From WTAW01 sp964406575 (GTDB lineage Bacteria > Acidobacteriota > Aminicenantia > Aminicenantales > Aminicenantaceae), in NCBI GenBank assembly GCA_964406575.1, contig CAYOSH010000026.1, positions 1 through 55,436 of the forward strand: a stretch of 55,436 nt of DNA, written 5' to 3'. Below, piece by piece: positions 16,243 through 24,622 of this stretch. A program made the translations under genes and the position numbers. Under the pieces are notes generated by a model. It was not told where the DNA came from, ran no database searches, and worked only from the letters and a program-made list of their open reading frames with translations. How positions within the stretch are numbered: position 1 is the stretch's first letter; each line of letters starts with the position of its first letter.

Positions 16243-16953
16243 TTACATTTTCTGTCTTATGTAAATAAGCCCTTGGTTCGTCACTGTGAAAAAGAAGTCA
16301 CCAGAGGCGGCGTAAGCTTCTCGAATCATATTATTCTCGATGAGTTCCCGCACCCTCACCTGGAAATCTTTTCTTTCCTTATCGGGAAAAACCTTCCTGT
16401 AATTTTCAAGCAAAATCCAAAAAGACACTTCCTCCGTCTCTTCAGCAATATTATAGAGAATGTTGAGATGCTCTTCGTTAAGATCTAAATCTATTTTGAT
16501 AACTTCCTCATTTTTTGTTTCGACTTCCTTCACTTTTTTTTGTTTCTTATCTGCTTTTCCAGGCTTCACTACTTTAGGTACTGCAGCGACATTTTTCAAT
16601 CCATTCTCTATATCATTTTTTAACTCTTCCTTGATTATATTAATGGCCTTTTCGATATCGGCTTTATTTTTCTGCCGAATTTCATACATGTATTCTCTTA
16701 AAAGGTAGTCGTCCTTTTCCTTTTTATCCGCTTTCTCTGCCTCTGAAACCTCAGTATGTTTACTCTGCACTTTGATATTTTCTGCATCTTTATGAAGTTC
16801 ACTGGTCATCCGTTTCAGTTCCTTGTATTCTTCGAGGATCTCTTTGATGTTGGTCTTCATGGTTTTTTTTGTATTCCTGTAAAGAAAAAGCATCAAGACT
16901 AAAAGCCCTATCGCGAAAATTAAAAAGATATAATCCGCCGTTGTTATGTTCAT
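16243..16953 (-). CDS. Membrane-anchored coiled-coil protein with winged-helix-like C-terminus
   Basis: The 236-residue product has one N-terminal membrane segment (YIFLIFAIGLLVLMLFLY). A long charged helical region (residues about 25-130, rich in Lys/Glu) follows and probably forms a coiled coil. The last 80 residues (EEHLNILYNIAEETEEVSFWILLENYRKVFPDKERKDFQVRVRELIENNMIREAY...FFTVTNQGLIYIRQK) have the spacing of a small winged-helix domain, with the final hairpin FFTVTNQGLIYI. I do not recognise a named family. AAGGGTGG precedes the start. Topology suggests a cytoplasmic C-terminal domain tethered to the inner membrane. Confidence 0.5.
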   Translation of the reverse strand: MNITTADYIFLIFAIGLLVLMLFLYRNTKKTMKTNIKEILEEYKELKRMTSELHKDAENIKVQSKHTEVSEAEKADKKEKDDYLLREYMYEIRQKNKADIEKAINIIKEELKNDIENGLKNVAAVPKVVKPGKADKKQKKVKEVETKNEEVIKIDLDLNEEHLNILYNIAEETEEVSFWILLENYRKVFPDKERKDFQVRVRELIENNMIREAYAASGDFFFTVTNQGLIYIRQKM

Positions 16954-17110
16954 TATGCCACCCTTATTCCTTTTTTAGTCTATACCATTGAGAAAAATTT
17001 GAAAAGAAATATTTAGAATGTGAAAGTTCCGTTAAGTCATATCTATTCCAGAACTCTACACCTTTTCATGAGCTGGTATCCGTCAGTCTTTTTGTGTAAG
17101 ATAAAGGCCA

Positions 17111-17455
17111 ATGGAATCAAAAAAGCTCGGGGGCATTCTGTTCATCGCCTTCATCTGGATCTGTATTGCCTGGCTACTCTATCCCTTGATCACACTGGAA
17201 TCGATAAACATGCTGAACGCGAAGCAGTATCTCTACAGATCGGCCATCGGCATTGTATTGATGATCATCCTCTTCGGCAAGATCGTGTTCGACCTCCTGT
17301 ATCCTCAGACGACGAACAGAAGGATGTCGATAGTGAATACAATATTTCTCACGGTGTATTCTTTCCTCATGGCAGGAGGAATAATTTTTATGGTCTCTCG
17401 ATTGATCGTGCTCTATCTCAGAAAACAGGGTCAAGACATGCCCTCCTATTTATGA
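17111..17455 (+). CDS. Small integral membrane protein, unknown function
   Basis: The 114-residue product has three predicted membrane segments: GGILFIAFIWICIAWLLYPL, a segment around residues 44-63 (SAIGIVLMIILFGKIVFDLL) and one around residues 78-100 (FLTVYSFLMAGGIIFMVSRL). Loops are short and basic on the side that would face the cytoplasm. AAAGG lies 5 nt before the start. An overlapping frame (17020-17469) lacks these features. I do not recognise the family. Confidence 0.6.
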   Translation: MESKKLGGILFIAFIWICIAWLLYPLITLESINMLNAKQYLYRSAIGIVLMIILFGKIVFDLLYPQTTNRRMSIVNTIFLTVYSFLMAGGIIFMVSRLIVLYLRKQGQDMPSYL

Positions 17456-17605
17456 TCTGCAATTCTTAGCTCCTCCTAATCTCTCTGTTTCAAATATATG
17501 GACTCTATCCGCGAGAGCTGTTCGAGTGCATGGTCAAAATGGAACTGGACAGAAAAGAGTCCCGCGGTTGAGCAAAAGCGTTGTTTTAAGCAGGTTTGCT
17601 TCCGG

Positions 17606-18262
17606 CTAAGACTTCAACGCTGATTCCAACCACTTCCATGAACGCAGGATCATAATTGTAACAGCTAAGTACCAGAGGCCTACAAAGGGACCCAAATCTA
17701 AGAAACCCGCATCAGATGGAGGATTGGGAAACGTATACAAGTTCAAGATTATCAGAATACAGGCAATGGTCATCCCAAGAAGGCTCATAACTCTTCCGAG
17801 TTTGGGATGACGGAGCATATTCAGAGCGAAAAGAAAAGTCCCAGCCACAAGGAAAATATCCCAGGAGATATCCAAACCTAAATGGACCTTGTTGACGCCT
17901 CTTAAAATCCAGCGCAGCAACTCTTTAGTGGCTTCTTCTGAAGCCTCTGCGAAGTAGCTGTCAATACCTTTTCGGATCGCCATTTGGACAATGAGCATCA
18001 TGTTGAAGATTGCGGCGGCAATGATATTGAACAGGGCTGCGATCTGAAGCGACACTGTTTTGCGGTGGATTTTGATGAAGTGAAAGAGCCCGATACTGGA
18101 AATGGCGAGCATAGGGCCTATCGAGGCTGCCAGGATCAGCGTTAAGTGAAAGGGCAATGACACGAAGATCATCAAGGGGTAGATGGCCGATGCTAACAGC
18201 CCGGCCACAACGCCCACTTTTATCCATTTTACTATGAATTGGTTTTCTTCATTCATATGCAT
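17606..18262 (-). CDS. Multi-pass membrane protein, unknown function
   Basis: The 218-residue product has about six hydrophobic helices, for example VGVVAGLLASAIYPLMIFVS, LTLILAASIGPMLAISSIGL, IAALFNIIAAAIFNMMLIVQ, a segment near residues 135-155 and WYLAVTIMILRSWKWLE at the end. The start is either ATG 18262 or ATG 18256 (MNEEN); neither has a strong Shine-Dalgarno site. No motif identifies a family. The overlapping frame at 17961-18227 is a shadow. Confidence 0.55.
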   Translation of the reverse strand: MHMNEENQFIVKWIKVGVVAGLLASAIYPLMIFVSLPFHLTLILAASIGPMLAISSIGLFHFIKIHRKTVSLQIAALFNIIAAAIFNMMLIVQMAIRKGIDSYFAEASEEATKELLRWILRGVNKVHLGLDISWDIFLVAGTFLFALNMLRHPKLGRVMSLLGMTIACILIILNLYTFPNPPSDAGFLDLGPFVGLWYLAVTIMILRSWKWLESALKS

Positions 18263-18609
18263 TATCTTTTACGTTAGGTGGGCCCTCTGGATTGCAGGAA
18301 TGATAAAACGAGGAAATTCATCTATAAAGAATACGAAAATCTTTACATTTTTGTTCCAATTGAATATAAATGTCCCTCTTAATCATAATGTTTTTTGAGA
18401 TAAAGGTTTGTTTCTCGAAGGAGCTCTAAGTTATTGGTGGATCAGCCCCTGAGCTGACAGTGCCTTTCAACGCGCCACTCGGGAAACAATCCCCACAGGA
18501 AAAAAATTGAGAGCACTTTGAACAAAAGATGAGTGAACTCCGTAAATAATAGAAAGATTATATGTTTTACCGGCTTAAATAGTATTCATTTCGCATAGGA
18601 GGCTTCATC
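18263..18609. other. Intergenic region between divergent genes
   Basis: No gene or clear repeat was found in this 347-bp gap. AGGAGG (18597-18602) at its end is the ribosome-binding site of the next gene, and TTGAAC near 18518 followed by an A/T-rich run is a possible but poorly spaced promoter. An A/T-rich block at 18340-18410 may hold a promoter for the minus-strand gene. Confidence 0.4.
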
Positions 18610-20724
18610 ATGAAAAAAACTCAACGATATTTCATAATTTTTTTGGCTTTGGTTTTCATCTTCCCATACATATGGGGAGCTATTGATATATCAACCCTTG
18701 AAGGTCACTGGGAAGGATCTATCGATATCCCCGGGATGACACTGGATATCAACATCGACTTCAGCCAGAAAGAGGACAGCTCCTGGGAAGGGGATATTTC
18801 CATTCCACTCCAGAAAGCAAAAGACCTTCCGCTCATTAATATCAGCCTGGAAGGGAAAGATGTGAGTTTTGTGATCTCTGAAGTTCCGGGCAATCCCACT
18901 TTCAAGGGAATTTTGAGTGATGACGGGACAAAGATCACGGGTGATTTCACGCAAAACAAACAAACATTCCCGTTCACCCTTAACCGCGAGGCTAGCCCTG
19001 TGGCCAGAGCCAAGGAAGCGATCGCTGGTTTTGAAGAAATCGTCGAACGGGGACTGAAAAGCCTGAATAATCCTGGCGTTGCTGTAGCCATCGTTAAGGA
19101 TGATGAAGTTATTTTTTCAGAGGGATTCGGTTATCGTGACGTGGAGAATAAAGTTCCTATGACTGCAGATACTCTCCTGGCCATCGGTTCTTCCTCAAAG
19201 GCATTCACGACTTTCACCATGGGGACCTTAGTTGACGCAGGGAAATTGGAATGGAATACGCCTGTGCGGGAATACATCCCCTGGTTCCGCCTTTATGATC
19301 CCTTTGCTTCAGAGCGCCTAACCCCTCGAGACCTGGTGACCCACCGTTCGGGCCTGCCCCGCCATGACCTGATGTGGTACAACAATTACACAGCCAGCTG
19401 CGAGGAATTTGTGAGGCGGTTGGCTCACTTGAAACCCAGTGCAGACCTGAGGGAAAAATTCCAATACAACAACTTGATGTTTTTAACTGCCGGCTACCTC
19501 ATCGAAGTGCTCACAGAAAAGAAATGGGAGGAAGCGGTTCGGTCCCGTGTGCTCAATCCTCTCGAGATGAAAAGAACCAATTTTTCCGTGAACGATTCTC
19601 AGAAGGATGATGATCATGCCCTGCCTTACCGCGAGTACAAAGACAATATCGAGAAGATCCCATTCAGGGACATCACCAATATCGGGCCAGCAGGTTCCAT
19701 CAATTCCAGTGTGAATGAGATGAGCCATTGGCTGATCGTCCACCTCAATCAGGGGAAATATAAAGGCAAACAAATAATAAATCCTCAGACCATAGAGGAT
19801 ATGCACACCGCTTATATGCCTACAGGAGGAACACCCACTGTGCCCGAGATCACACCTGGGGACTACGCGCTAGGTTGGTTTTTAGACACCTACAGAGGAC
19901 ACAGACGCGTGCATCACGGTGGCAATATCGATGGTTTTTCGGCCCAGGTGTGTTTGCTTCCTGATGATGAATTGGGAATCGTAGCCTTAACCAACAAGAA
20001 CGGGAGCCCGCTTCCTGAGCTTCTCATCCGGCATGCATCAGACCTGATCTTAGGCGCTGAAACCAAAGACTGGATCGGTGAAACTACAGAGAGGATCGCT
20101 AAGGGCAAAGAGATGCGGGAGGAGGCTGAGGAGAAAAAGGCAACTAGGCGAATGCCTGGTACTCATCCCGCTCATACACTTGAAGAATATACCGGAGATT
20201 ACACCCACCCAGGTTATGGCGAACTTAAAGTATATCTGGAGGAAGGCCAGCTAGCTTTTACGTTCAACGACATCATTACGCCTATTGAGCACTGGCACTA
20301 CGAGACCTTCAACGCGAAGAGAGCGGATGATCCCACTTTCGAAGACACAAAGCTGACGTTCCGGACGAATGTCAACGGACTTGTGAGTGCACTTGAAGTT
20401 CCCTTGGAGCCGACACTTGAAGAGATCATTTTTACAAAGAAGCCCGATGCGAAATATTTTAATGCAGCTTATCTTCTGAAATTTGTCGGAAAGTACAACT
20501 TACTTGACGACACCTTCACAGTAAGCCTCAAAGGAGACAGTCTGACATTGATCATCCCAGGACAGCCGGAATACGATCTTGTTCCAGTTCTCGGAGATGA
20601 GTTTGTCCTCAAACAGGTCAAAATCATCAGCCTGAAGTTTAAAACGGACGACGAAGACAATGTGATCGCTGTCGAGCTCATCCAGCCCAACGGCATCTTT
20701 GAAGCCGAACGCATCAACGAATAA
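18610..20724 (+). CDS. Serine beta-lactamase-fold hydrolase with lipocalin-like N-terminal and DUF3471-type C-terminal domains, exported
   Basis: The 704-residue product has a signal peptide (YFIIFLALVFIFPYIWGA). A beta-rich domain (about 25-125, LEGHWEGSIDIPG...) is followed by the class-C beta-lactamase/PBP-like domain. All three catalytic motifs are visible: SSSK (Ser194, Lys197), YNN (Tyr286) and HHG (residues 435-437, in place of the KTG box). A C-terminal beta domain (about 510-700, EEYTGDYTHPGYGELKVYL...) resembles DUF3471, common in this group. Members include D-aminopeptidases, esterases and peptidoglycan-active enzymes; the substrate here is unknown. AGGAGG precedes the start. It converges on the CpXC gene with 29 bp between. 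Confidence 0.9.
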   Translation: MKKTQRYFIIFLALVFIFPYIWGAIDISTLEGHWEGSIDIPGMTLDINIDFSQKEDSSWEGDISIPLQKAKDLPLINISLEGKDVSFVISEVPGNPTFKGILSDDGTKITGDFTQNKQTFPFTLNREASPVARAKEAIAGFEEIVERGLKSLNNPGVAVAIVKDDEVIFSEGFGYRDVENKVPMTADTLLAIGSSSKAFTTFTMGTLVDAGKLEWNTPVREYIPWFRLYDPFASERLTPRDLVTHRSGLPRHDLMWYNNYTASCEEFVRRLAHLKPSADLREKFQYNNLMFLTAGYLIEVLTEKKWEEAVRSRVLNPLEMKRTNFSVNDSQKDDDHALPYREYKDNIEKIPFRDITNIGPAGSINSSVNEMSHWLIVHLNQGKYKGKQIINPQTIEDMHTAYMPTGGTPTVPEITPGDYALGWFLDTYRGHRRVHHGGNIDGFSAQVCLLPDDELGIVALTNKNGSPLPELLIRHASDLILGAETKDWIGETTERIAKGKEMREEAEEKKATRRMPGTHPAHTLEEYTGDYTHPGYGELKVYLEEGQLAFTFNDIITPIEHWHYETFNAKRADDPTFEDTKLTFRTNVNGLVSALEVPLEPTLEEIIFTKKPDAKYFNAAYLLKFVGKYNLLDDTFTVSLKGDSLTLIIPGQPEYDLVPVLGDEFVLKQVKIISLKFKTDDEDNVIAVELIQPNGIFEAERINE

Positions 20725-20753
20725 AAAAGGGAACGATCTTCTATTTACAGCTT

Positions 20754-21128
20754 CTAATCTAAATTCTCGAATTCGAGGATCTTGTTCTTGAAATCTTTCC
20801 AAGTGAATGTGGCGGGTGCTTTACTGAGGTAATCCCCAATGCCCATCGAGCGCGCCAGTCTATCAAACACAGCCTTCTCTCCCTCGGGCATCTCCCCTTG
20901 AGGGCTGAACCACACGGCAAACCCAAGATCCATATCGTGATACATGAGGTTTATGGGCAGCACAAAATTTTTCCCACAGTTAGGACAGTTGAAACGATTG
21001 AGGTCATCCTTGAAAATTCTATCTCTCAGGCCTGGATCCAGGGTCACATTTACGGACGTATACACCGGGACAACACCCTTAAAGAGACACGCCTGACAGG
21101 TCACGTCCACTTCAATTTCTCGGCTCAT
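20754..21128 (-). CDS. CpXC domain protein
   Basis: The 124-residue product starts with VDVTCQAC, where the first cysteine pair lies, and has FNCPNCGKNFVLPINLMYHDM, the second cysteine pair. This paired-knuckle arrangement is the CpXC family, a presumed zinc-binding domain of unknown function. After the second pair the chain is short, acidic and aromatic (ATFTWKDFKNKILEFENLD). It has no signal and should be cytoplasmic. A clear Shine-Dalgarno site is lacking before the ATG at 21128. It converges on the serine hydrolase gene. Confidence 0.7.
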   Translation of the reverse strand: MSREIEVDVTCQACLFKGVVPVYTSVNVTLDPGLRDRIFKDDLNRFNCPNCGKNFVLPINLMYHDMDLGFAVWFSPQGEMPEGEKAVFDRLARSMGIGDYLSKAPATFTWKDFKNKILEFENLD

Positions 21129-21234
21129 AATATTTCACTGGTCATACAATATTCTCCCATCCAAACAATTCCTTGTCAACGGAGTGGATGCAGATCCTCA
21201 CAAAATAACTCATTCGAGGCTCTAGATTCATTCG

Positions 21235-21278
21235 CATGCTCATTACCTTATTATTTCATGCACATTACCTTATTATTT
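21235..21278. repeat. 22-bp tandem repeat, two copies
   Basis: CATGC(T/A)CATTACCTTATTATTT occurs twice head to tail (21235-21256, 21257-21278), differing at a single base. It lies in the gap between the divergent CpXC and acyltransferase genes. The identity suggests a recent duplication; a regulatory role is possible but not shown. Confidence 0.7.
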
Positions 21279-21361
21279 ATTGAAAAAGATCTAACATGAA
21301 GATACTCTAAGTGAAGAGGAGAGACCTTAATTGCATAACTTTAACCGCTGCTGATTAAAAC

Positions 21362-21973
21362 ATGAAGCCATTTTACACGCTCGCTTATTTTGTCTGCCAA
21401 TCCGTCTCCCGTGTTGTTTTTCATGTTTCTGTAAGGGGAAGAGAACACATCCCCAAATCCGGGCCATTCATCGCAGCCAGTAATCACATCTCCTATTATG
21501 ATCCAGCCTTGATCGGGTCGCTCCTTAAAAAAGAGATGGCTTTTTTTGCCAAGGCAGAACTTTTTGACAACCTCCTTCTCAAGGGATTGATAAAAAAGCT
21601 CAATGCTTTTCCCGTGATGCGGGGAAAATCCAGTGTCTCTTCTATAAAAACATGTATTCGCATCCTCCAAGATCGAAAAATGCCGCTCCTTATTTTCCCG
21701 GAGGGCACGCGCATAAAAACAGGAACGCTGGGCACGCCTCAGAGGGGGATCGCTTTTATCGCTGCCCAAACAAAGGTTCCTGTCCTGCCCATTTATCTCG
21801 AAAATAGCGATCGTCTCCATGAATGTGCGCTTTTCTTAAAAAAACTCAAAGTCAGAATAGGAAAAGCCGTCACCTATGGAGAATATGGGCATCTGGTCAA
21901 AGGGACAAAAGGATACTCAGAAGTGGCGGAACTCATCATGTCGAGGATAGAATCGCTCAAGAATCAAAACTAA
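21362..21973 (+). CDS. plsC: 1-acyl-sn-glycerol-3-phosphate acyltransferase (PlsC-like)
   Basis: The 203-residue product carries the LPLAT motifs: NHISYYD with His42 and Asp47 (HX4D, catalytic), the middle region MAFFAKAELFD, and FPEGTR (near residues 115-120, phosphate binding). A further motif VPVLPIYLEN matches block IV. It would acylate lysophosphatidate at sn-2 at the inner-membrane face, in phospholipid synthesis. The length fits short PlsC proteins. No good Shine-Dalgarno site precedes ATG 21362. It is a single gene, so other LPLAT substrates such as ornithine lipids cannot be excluded. Confidence 0.85.
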   Translation: MKPFYTLAYFVCQSVSRVVFHVSVRGREHIPKSGPFIAASNHISYYDPALIGSLLKKEMAFFAKAELFDNLLLKGLIKKLNAFPVMRGKSSVSSIKTCIRILQDRKMPLLIFPEGTRIKTGTLGTPQRGIAFIAAQTKVPVLPIYLENSDRLHECALFLKKLKVRIGKAVTYGEYGHLVKGTKGYSEVAELIMSRIESLKNQN

Positions 21974-22144
21974 AAGAAGAACAGATGCCATTTTCCAGGA
22001 TCATTGCTGAAAAGGAGCCGGCGCTGTTATTTTAAAAGCAACGAATTTCTCTGGGTTTACGTACTACTATTTGAATCCTAGATCTTTTTGAGCATAATAG
22101 AGGTTTATATGAACAGGCCCAACATTAAATCCAAAGGAGCGTCA

Positions 22145-23626
22145 ATGACCCGTAAAATTTTAATTACAGCTTTTTTGTGTGTATTTTTCTTACAGTTTGC
22201 ATCGGCCCAGCAGCCGGGTGAGGTTAGCTATCATGACGAATCGGCACTGCCGGCAGGCAAAACAGGTGAACGGATCCGATCGATCATCGATACGATCAAC
22301 TCAGACAGTCCGGAACGCATCCGCCGTTTCATTGAGGAGGAATGTACGGAAAAATTCCGCAATTTTGCTCCCATGGACGAACACATCAATGTGTTCCGCA
22401 GCATGTTCCGGGAAACCGGAGGCCTGACATTCCACAGCATCCGCACGTATGAACCCGAACGCAAGGGAGAGACAGTCGTCATCCTGAAAGATGAGTATTT
22501 CGACTCATGGCGCTCGTTTGTGGTTAAGTTTTCTGATGAGGAGAACTTTCTCATAAGCTCGCTCCGTTTTGGGGACGCCCGAACCCCCTCGAACATCACT
22601 GAACACGCTCTCTCAGAGAAAGACGTCATCCAGGAAGTCAAAGATCTGATGCAACGTCTGTGTGCACGCGACGTGTTTTCCGGAACGGTCTTGATCGCTA
22701 AAGATGACAATGTCCTCTACTCTCACGCCTGTGGTGAAGCCAGTAAACGCTTTCATGTTCCGAACAACATCGATACCAAATTCAACCTTGGATCGATGAA
22801 TAAAATGTTCACATCCACATCCATTGTTCAACTTGAGGAGAGAGGGAAGCTCTCTTTTCAAGACACGATCAATAAATATGTGGATGAGTCGTGGCTCCCT
22901 CAGGAGATCACGTCCAAAGTGACAATCCATCATCTGTTGACGCACACTTCAGGATTGGGGAGTTATTTCAACGAGACTTTTTCGAACGGTTCACGGGCAC
23001 GTTTCCGGACGCTCGAAGATTTCAAACCTCTTGTCAAAGACGAAAAATTGGCCTTCGAGCCCGGAGAACGCTTTCGGTACAGCAACACGGGCATGTTCAT
23101 CCTCGGGGTCGTGATCGAAAATGTGACCGGCCAGAGTTATTTCGACTACATAAGAGAGAACATCTACAAGCCTGCCGGCATGACAAATTCCGACAGCTAC
23201 GAGATGGACATTCCTGTTGAGAACTTGGCAATCGGGTATTATCCAGACCAGAACAGCCCTTATGGCTGGAAAAATAATTATTATCTTCACGTGATAAAGG
23301 GCGGACCTGCAGGTGGTGGATTCTCCACGGTGGGCGATCTTCACCGCTTTGCTCGTGCCCTTCTGGCAGGAAAACTCGTATCCAAGGAATCATTGGATGT
23401 CATGTGGAAAGACTACTCCGGCGAGTTTTATGGCTATGGATTCAGGCTCGATGACGGACCTCTCGGTAAAGTTGTCGGCCACAGCGGAGGTTTTCCCGGT
23501 ATTAATGCCAACCTCGATATCTTTGTGGATTCTGGATACATCGTTGCGGTGATGGCAAATTATGATGGAGCCGCCAGCCCAGTCGCCCGCAGAATCAAAA
23601 AGCTTCTGGAGCGCACAAAACAATAA
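22145..23626 (+). CDS. Serine beta-lactamase-fold hydrolase, exported
   Basis: The start at 22145 is chosen because AAAGGAG lies 5 nt upstream and a signal peptide (KILITAFLCVFFLQFASAQQ) follows; the frame from 22088 is longer but lacks both. The 493-residue product has an N-terminal region (25-170) with EEECTEKFRNFAPMDEHINVF, followed by the class-C beta-lactamase/PBP4*-like domain. Motifs are SMNK (Ser217, Lys220), YSN (Tyr312-Asn314) and HSG (446-448). The substrate may be a peptide, ester or D-amino acid compound. It is a distinct subtype from the 18610 gene, lacking DUF3471 and having another N-terminal domain. Monocistronic. Confidence 0.88.
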   Translation: MTRKILITAFLCVFFLQFASAQQPGEVSYHDESALPAGKTGERIRSIIDTINSDSPERIRRFIEEECTEKFRNFAPMDEHINVFRSMFRETGGLTFHSIRTYEPERKGETVVILKDEYFDSWRSFVVKFSDEENFLISSLRFGDARTPSNITEHALSEKDVIQEVKDLMQRLCARDVFSGTVLIAKDDNVLYSHACGEASKRFHVPNNIDTKFNLGSMNKMFTSTSIVQLEERGKLSFQDTINKYVDESWLPQEITSKVTIHHLLTHTSGLGSYFNETFSNGSRARFRTLEDFKPLVKDEKLAFEPGERFRYSNTGMFILGVVIENVTGQSYFDYIRENIYKPAGMTNSDSYEMDIPVENLAIGYYPDQNSPYGWKNNYYLHVIKGGPAGGGFSTVGDLHRFARALLAGKLVSKESLDVMWKDYSGEFYGYGFRLDDGPLGKVVGHSGGFPGINANLDIFVDSGYIVAVMANYDGAASPVARRIKKLLERTKQ

Positions 23627-23901
23627 TCTCTGTAGGGTAATAATTACGGTAGGGTCCGCTCCCTGAGATTCGGATGTAGAGTTCGTTCCCCGAACGGACC
23701 GACCTATATTCCATTATCCAAACGAAACCTTCAATCGAATACAAAGTCCAATCATCAGATCGATCTCAAAGATCGATTTGGAATTTCCAACTTTTTGTCA
23801 TGAATAAGCAATGTGTTATATAATTGACAACTCCCGTTTGAATAAAAAGGATGAAGCTAAAAAACGCATAATCTCTATCCCCAAAAGGAGGAGCCAGAAC
23901 A
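23627..23901. other. Intergenic region with paired GGTCCG/CGGACC motif
   Basis: This 275-bp gap contains GGTCCG near 23655 and CGGACC near 23695, an inverted pair that could fold over about 40 nt. It is followed by A/T-rich sequence and the AAAAGGAGG ribosome-binding site (23883-23891) of the next gene. No additional gene was found. Confidence 0.4.
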
Positions 23902-24480
23902 ATGCAAAAAAGATCAAAATCCGGTCTTATTTTTATCGTGATTGCATTCGCTGCAACCCTGGTCTGGACACAAACTCAAGATCTCAGCCAGTACGAGAAA
24001 CTCAAAGATCCTCAGATCCGAAAAATGCCAGAGAAGCAGAAGATGCTAGTCGTCGAAAAGAAGGGCGATCCAAATGTCGTTGCAGGAATGGCGTTTTCGA
24101 CACTGTTCAGCACCTTTTTCAGCGTGCCCGGAGTCAAAATGGCCCCACCACGTGCCCGATGGCTTAACCAACCCACTGATCCCAGGAACGAATGGTTGGG
24201 CCTCTACGCTCTTCCCCTTCCGGATTCAGTGACTTCACTGCAATCCCAGGTGGAAGGTGTCAAGATCGATTATTGGGAATACGGAGAAGTGGCCGAGATC
24301 CTCCATATCGGTCCCTACAACGAGGAGACGCCCACGATCGAGAAGCTCTTTGCTTTCATCGCAGAACAAGGCTATGAAATCGCAGGCCCCCATGAGGAAG
24401 AATACCTCAAGGGTCCCGAATCAGGTACCGATACATCAAAATACATGACGATTATCCGCTACCAAATTAGAAAACGATAA
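23902..24480 (+). CDS. GyrI-like small-molecule-binding domain protein, exported
   Basis: The 192-residue product has a signal-like N-terminus (SGLIFIVIAFAATLVWTQTQ). After a linker, the GyrI/AraC-effector-type fold is recognisable: RWLNQPTDPRNEWLGLYALPLPD, then VDYWEYGEVAEILHIGPYNEETPTIEKLFAFIAEQGYEIAGPHEEEYLKGP. The HIGPYNEE and GPHEEEYL parts are typical of the SOUL/GyrI two-repeat fold, in which a cavity binds hydrophobic ligands. Most GyrI-like proteins are cytoplasmic, so the export signal is notable. AAAAGGAGG precedes the start. Confidence 0.7.
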   Translation: MQKRSKSGLIFIVIAFAATLVWTQTQDLSQYEKLKDPQIRKMPEKQKMLVVEKKGDPNVVAGMAFSTLFSTFFSVPGVKMAPPRARWLNQPTDPRNEWLGLYALPLPDSVTSLQSQVEGVKIDYWEYGEVAEILHIGPYNEETPTIEKLFAFIAEQGYEIAGPHEEEYLKGPESGTDTSKYMTIIRYQIRKR

Positions 24481-24622
24481 AAAAGGGATAATCTACTTTT
24501 TGAGCGTTTAAGGGGCGATTTATTCCGGCAGTCTTCGTTGTTCTAACTGCAACCCTTCCCTAACACTGACAGTATAATCTATATAAAAGAGCAGAAGTGA
24601 AACAAAAGAGGAGAAGTGCACA

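Noticed and set aside
17020..17469. 149-codon frame overlapping the small membrane protein
   Set aside because: The alternative frame at 17111 has a ribosome-binding site and three clean membrane segments, while this one is low-complexity and out of phase.
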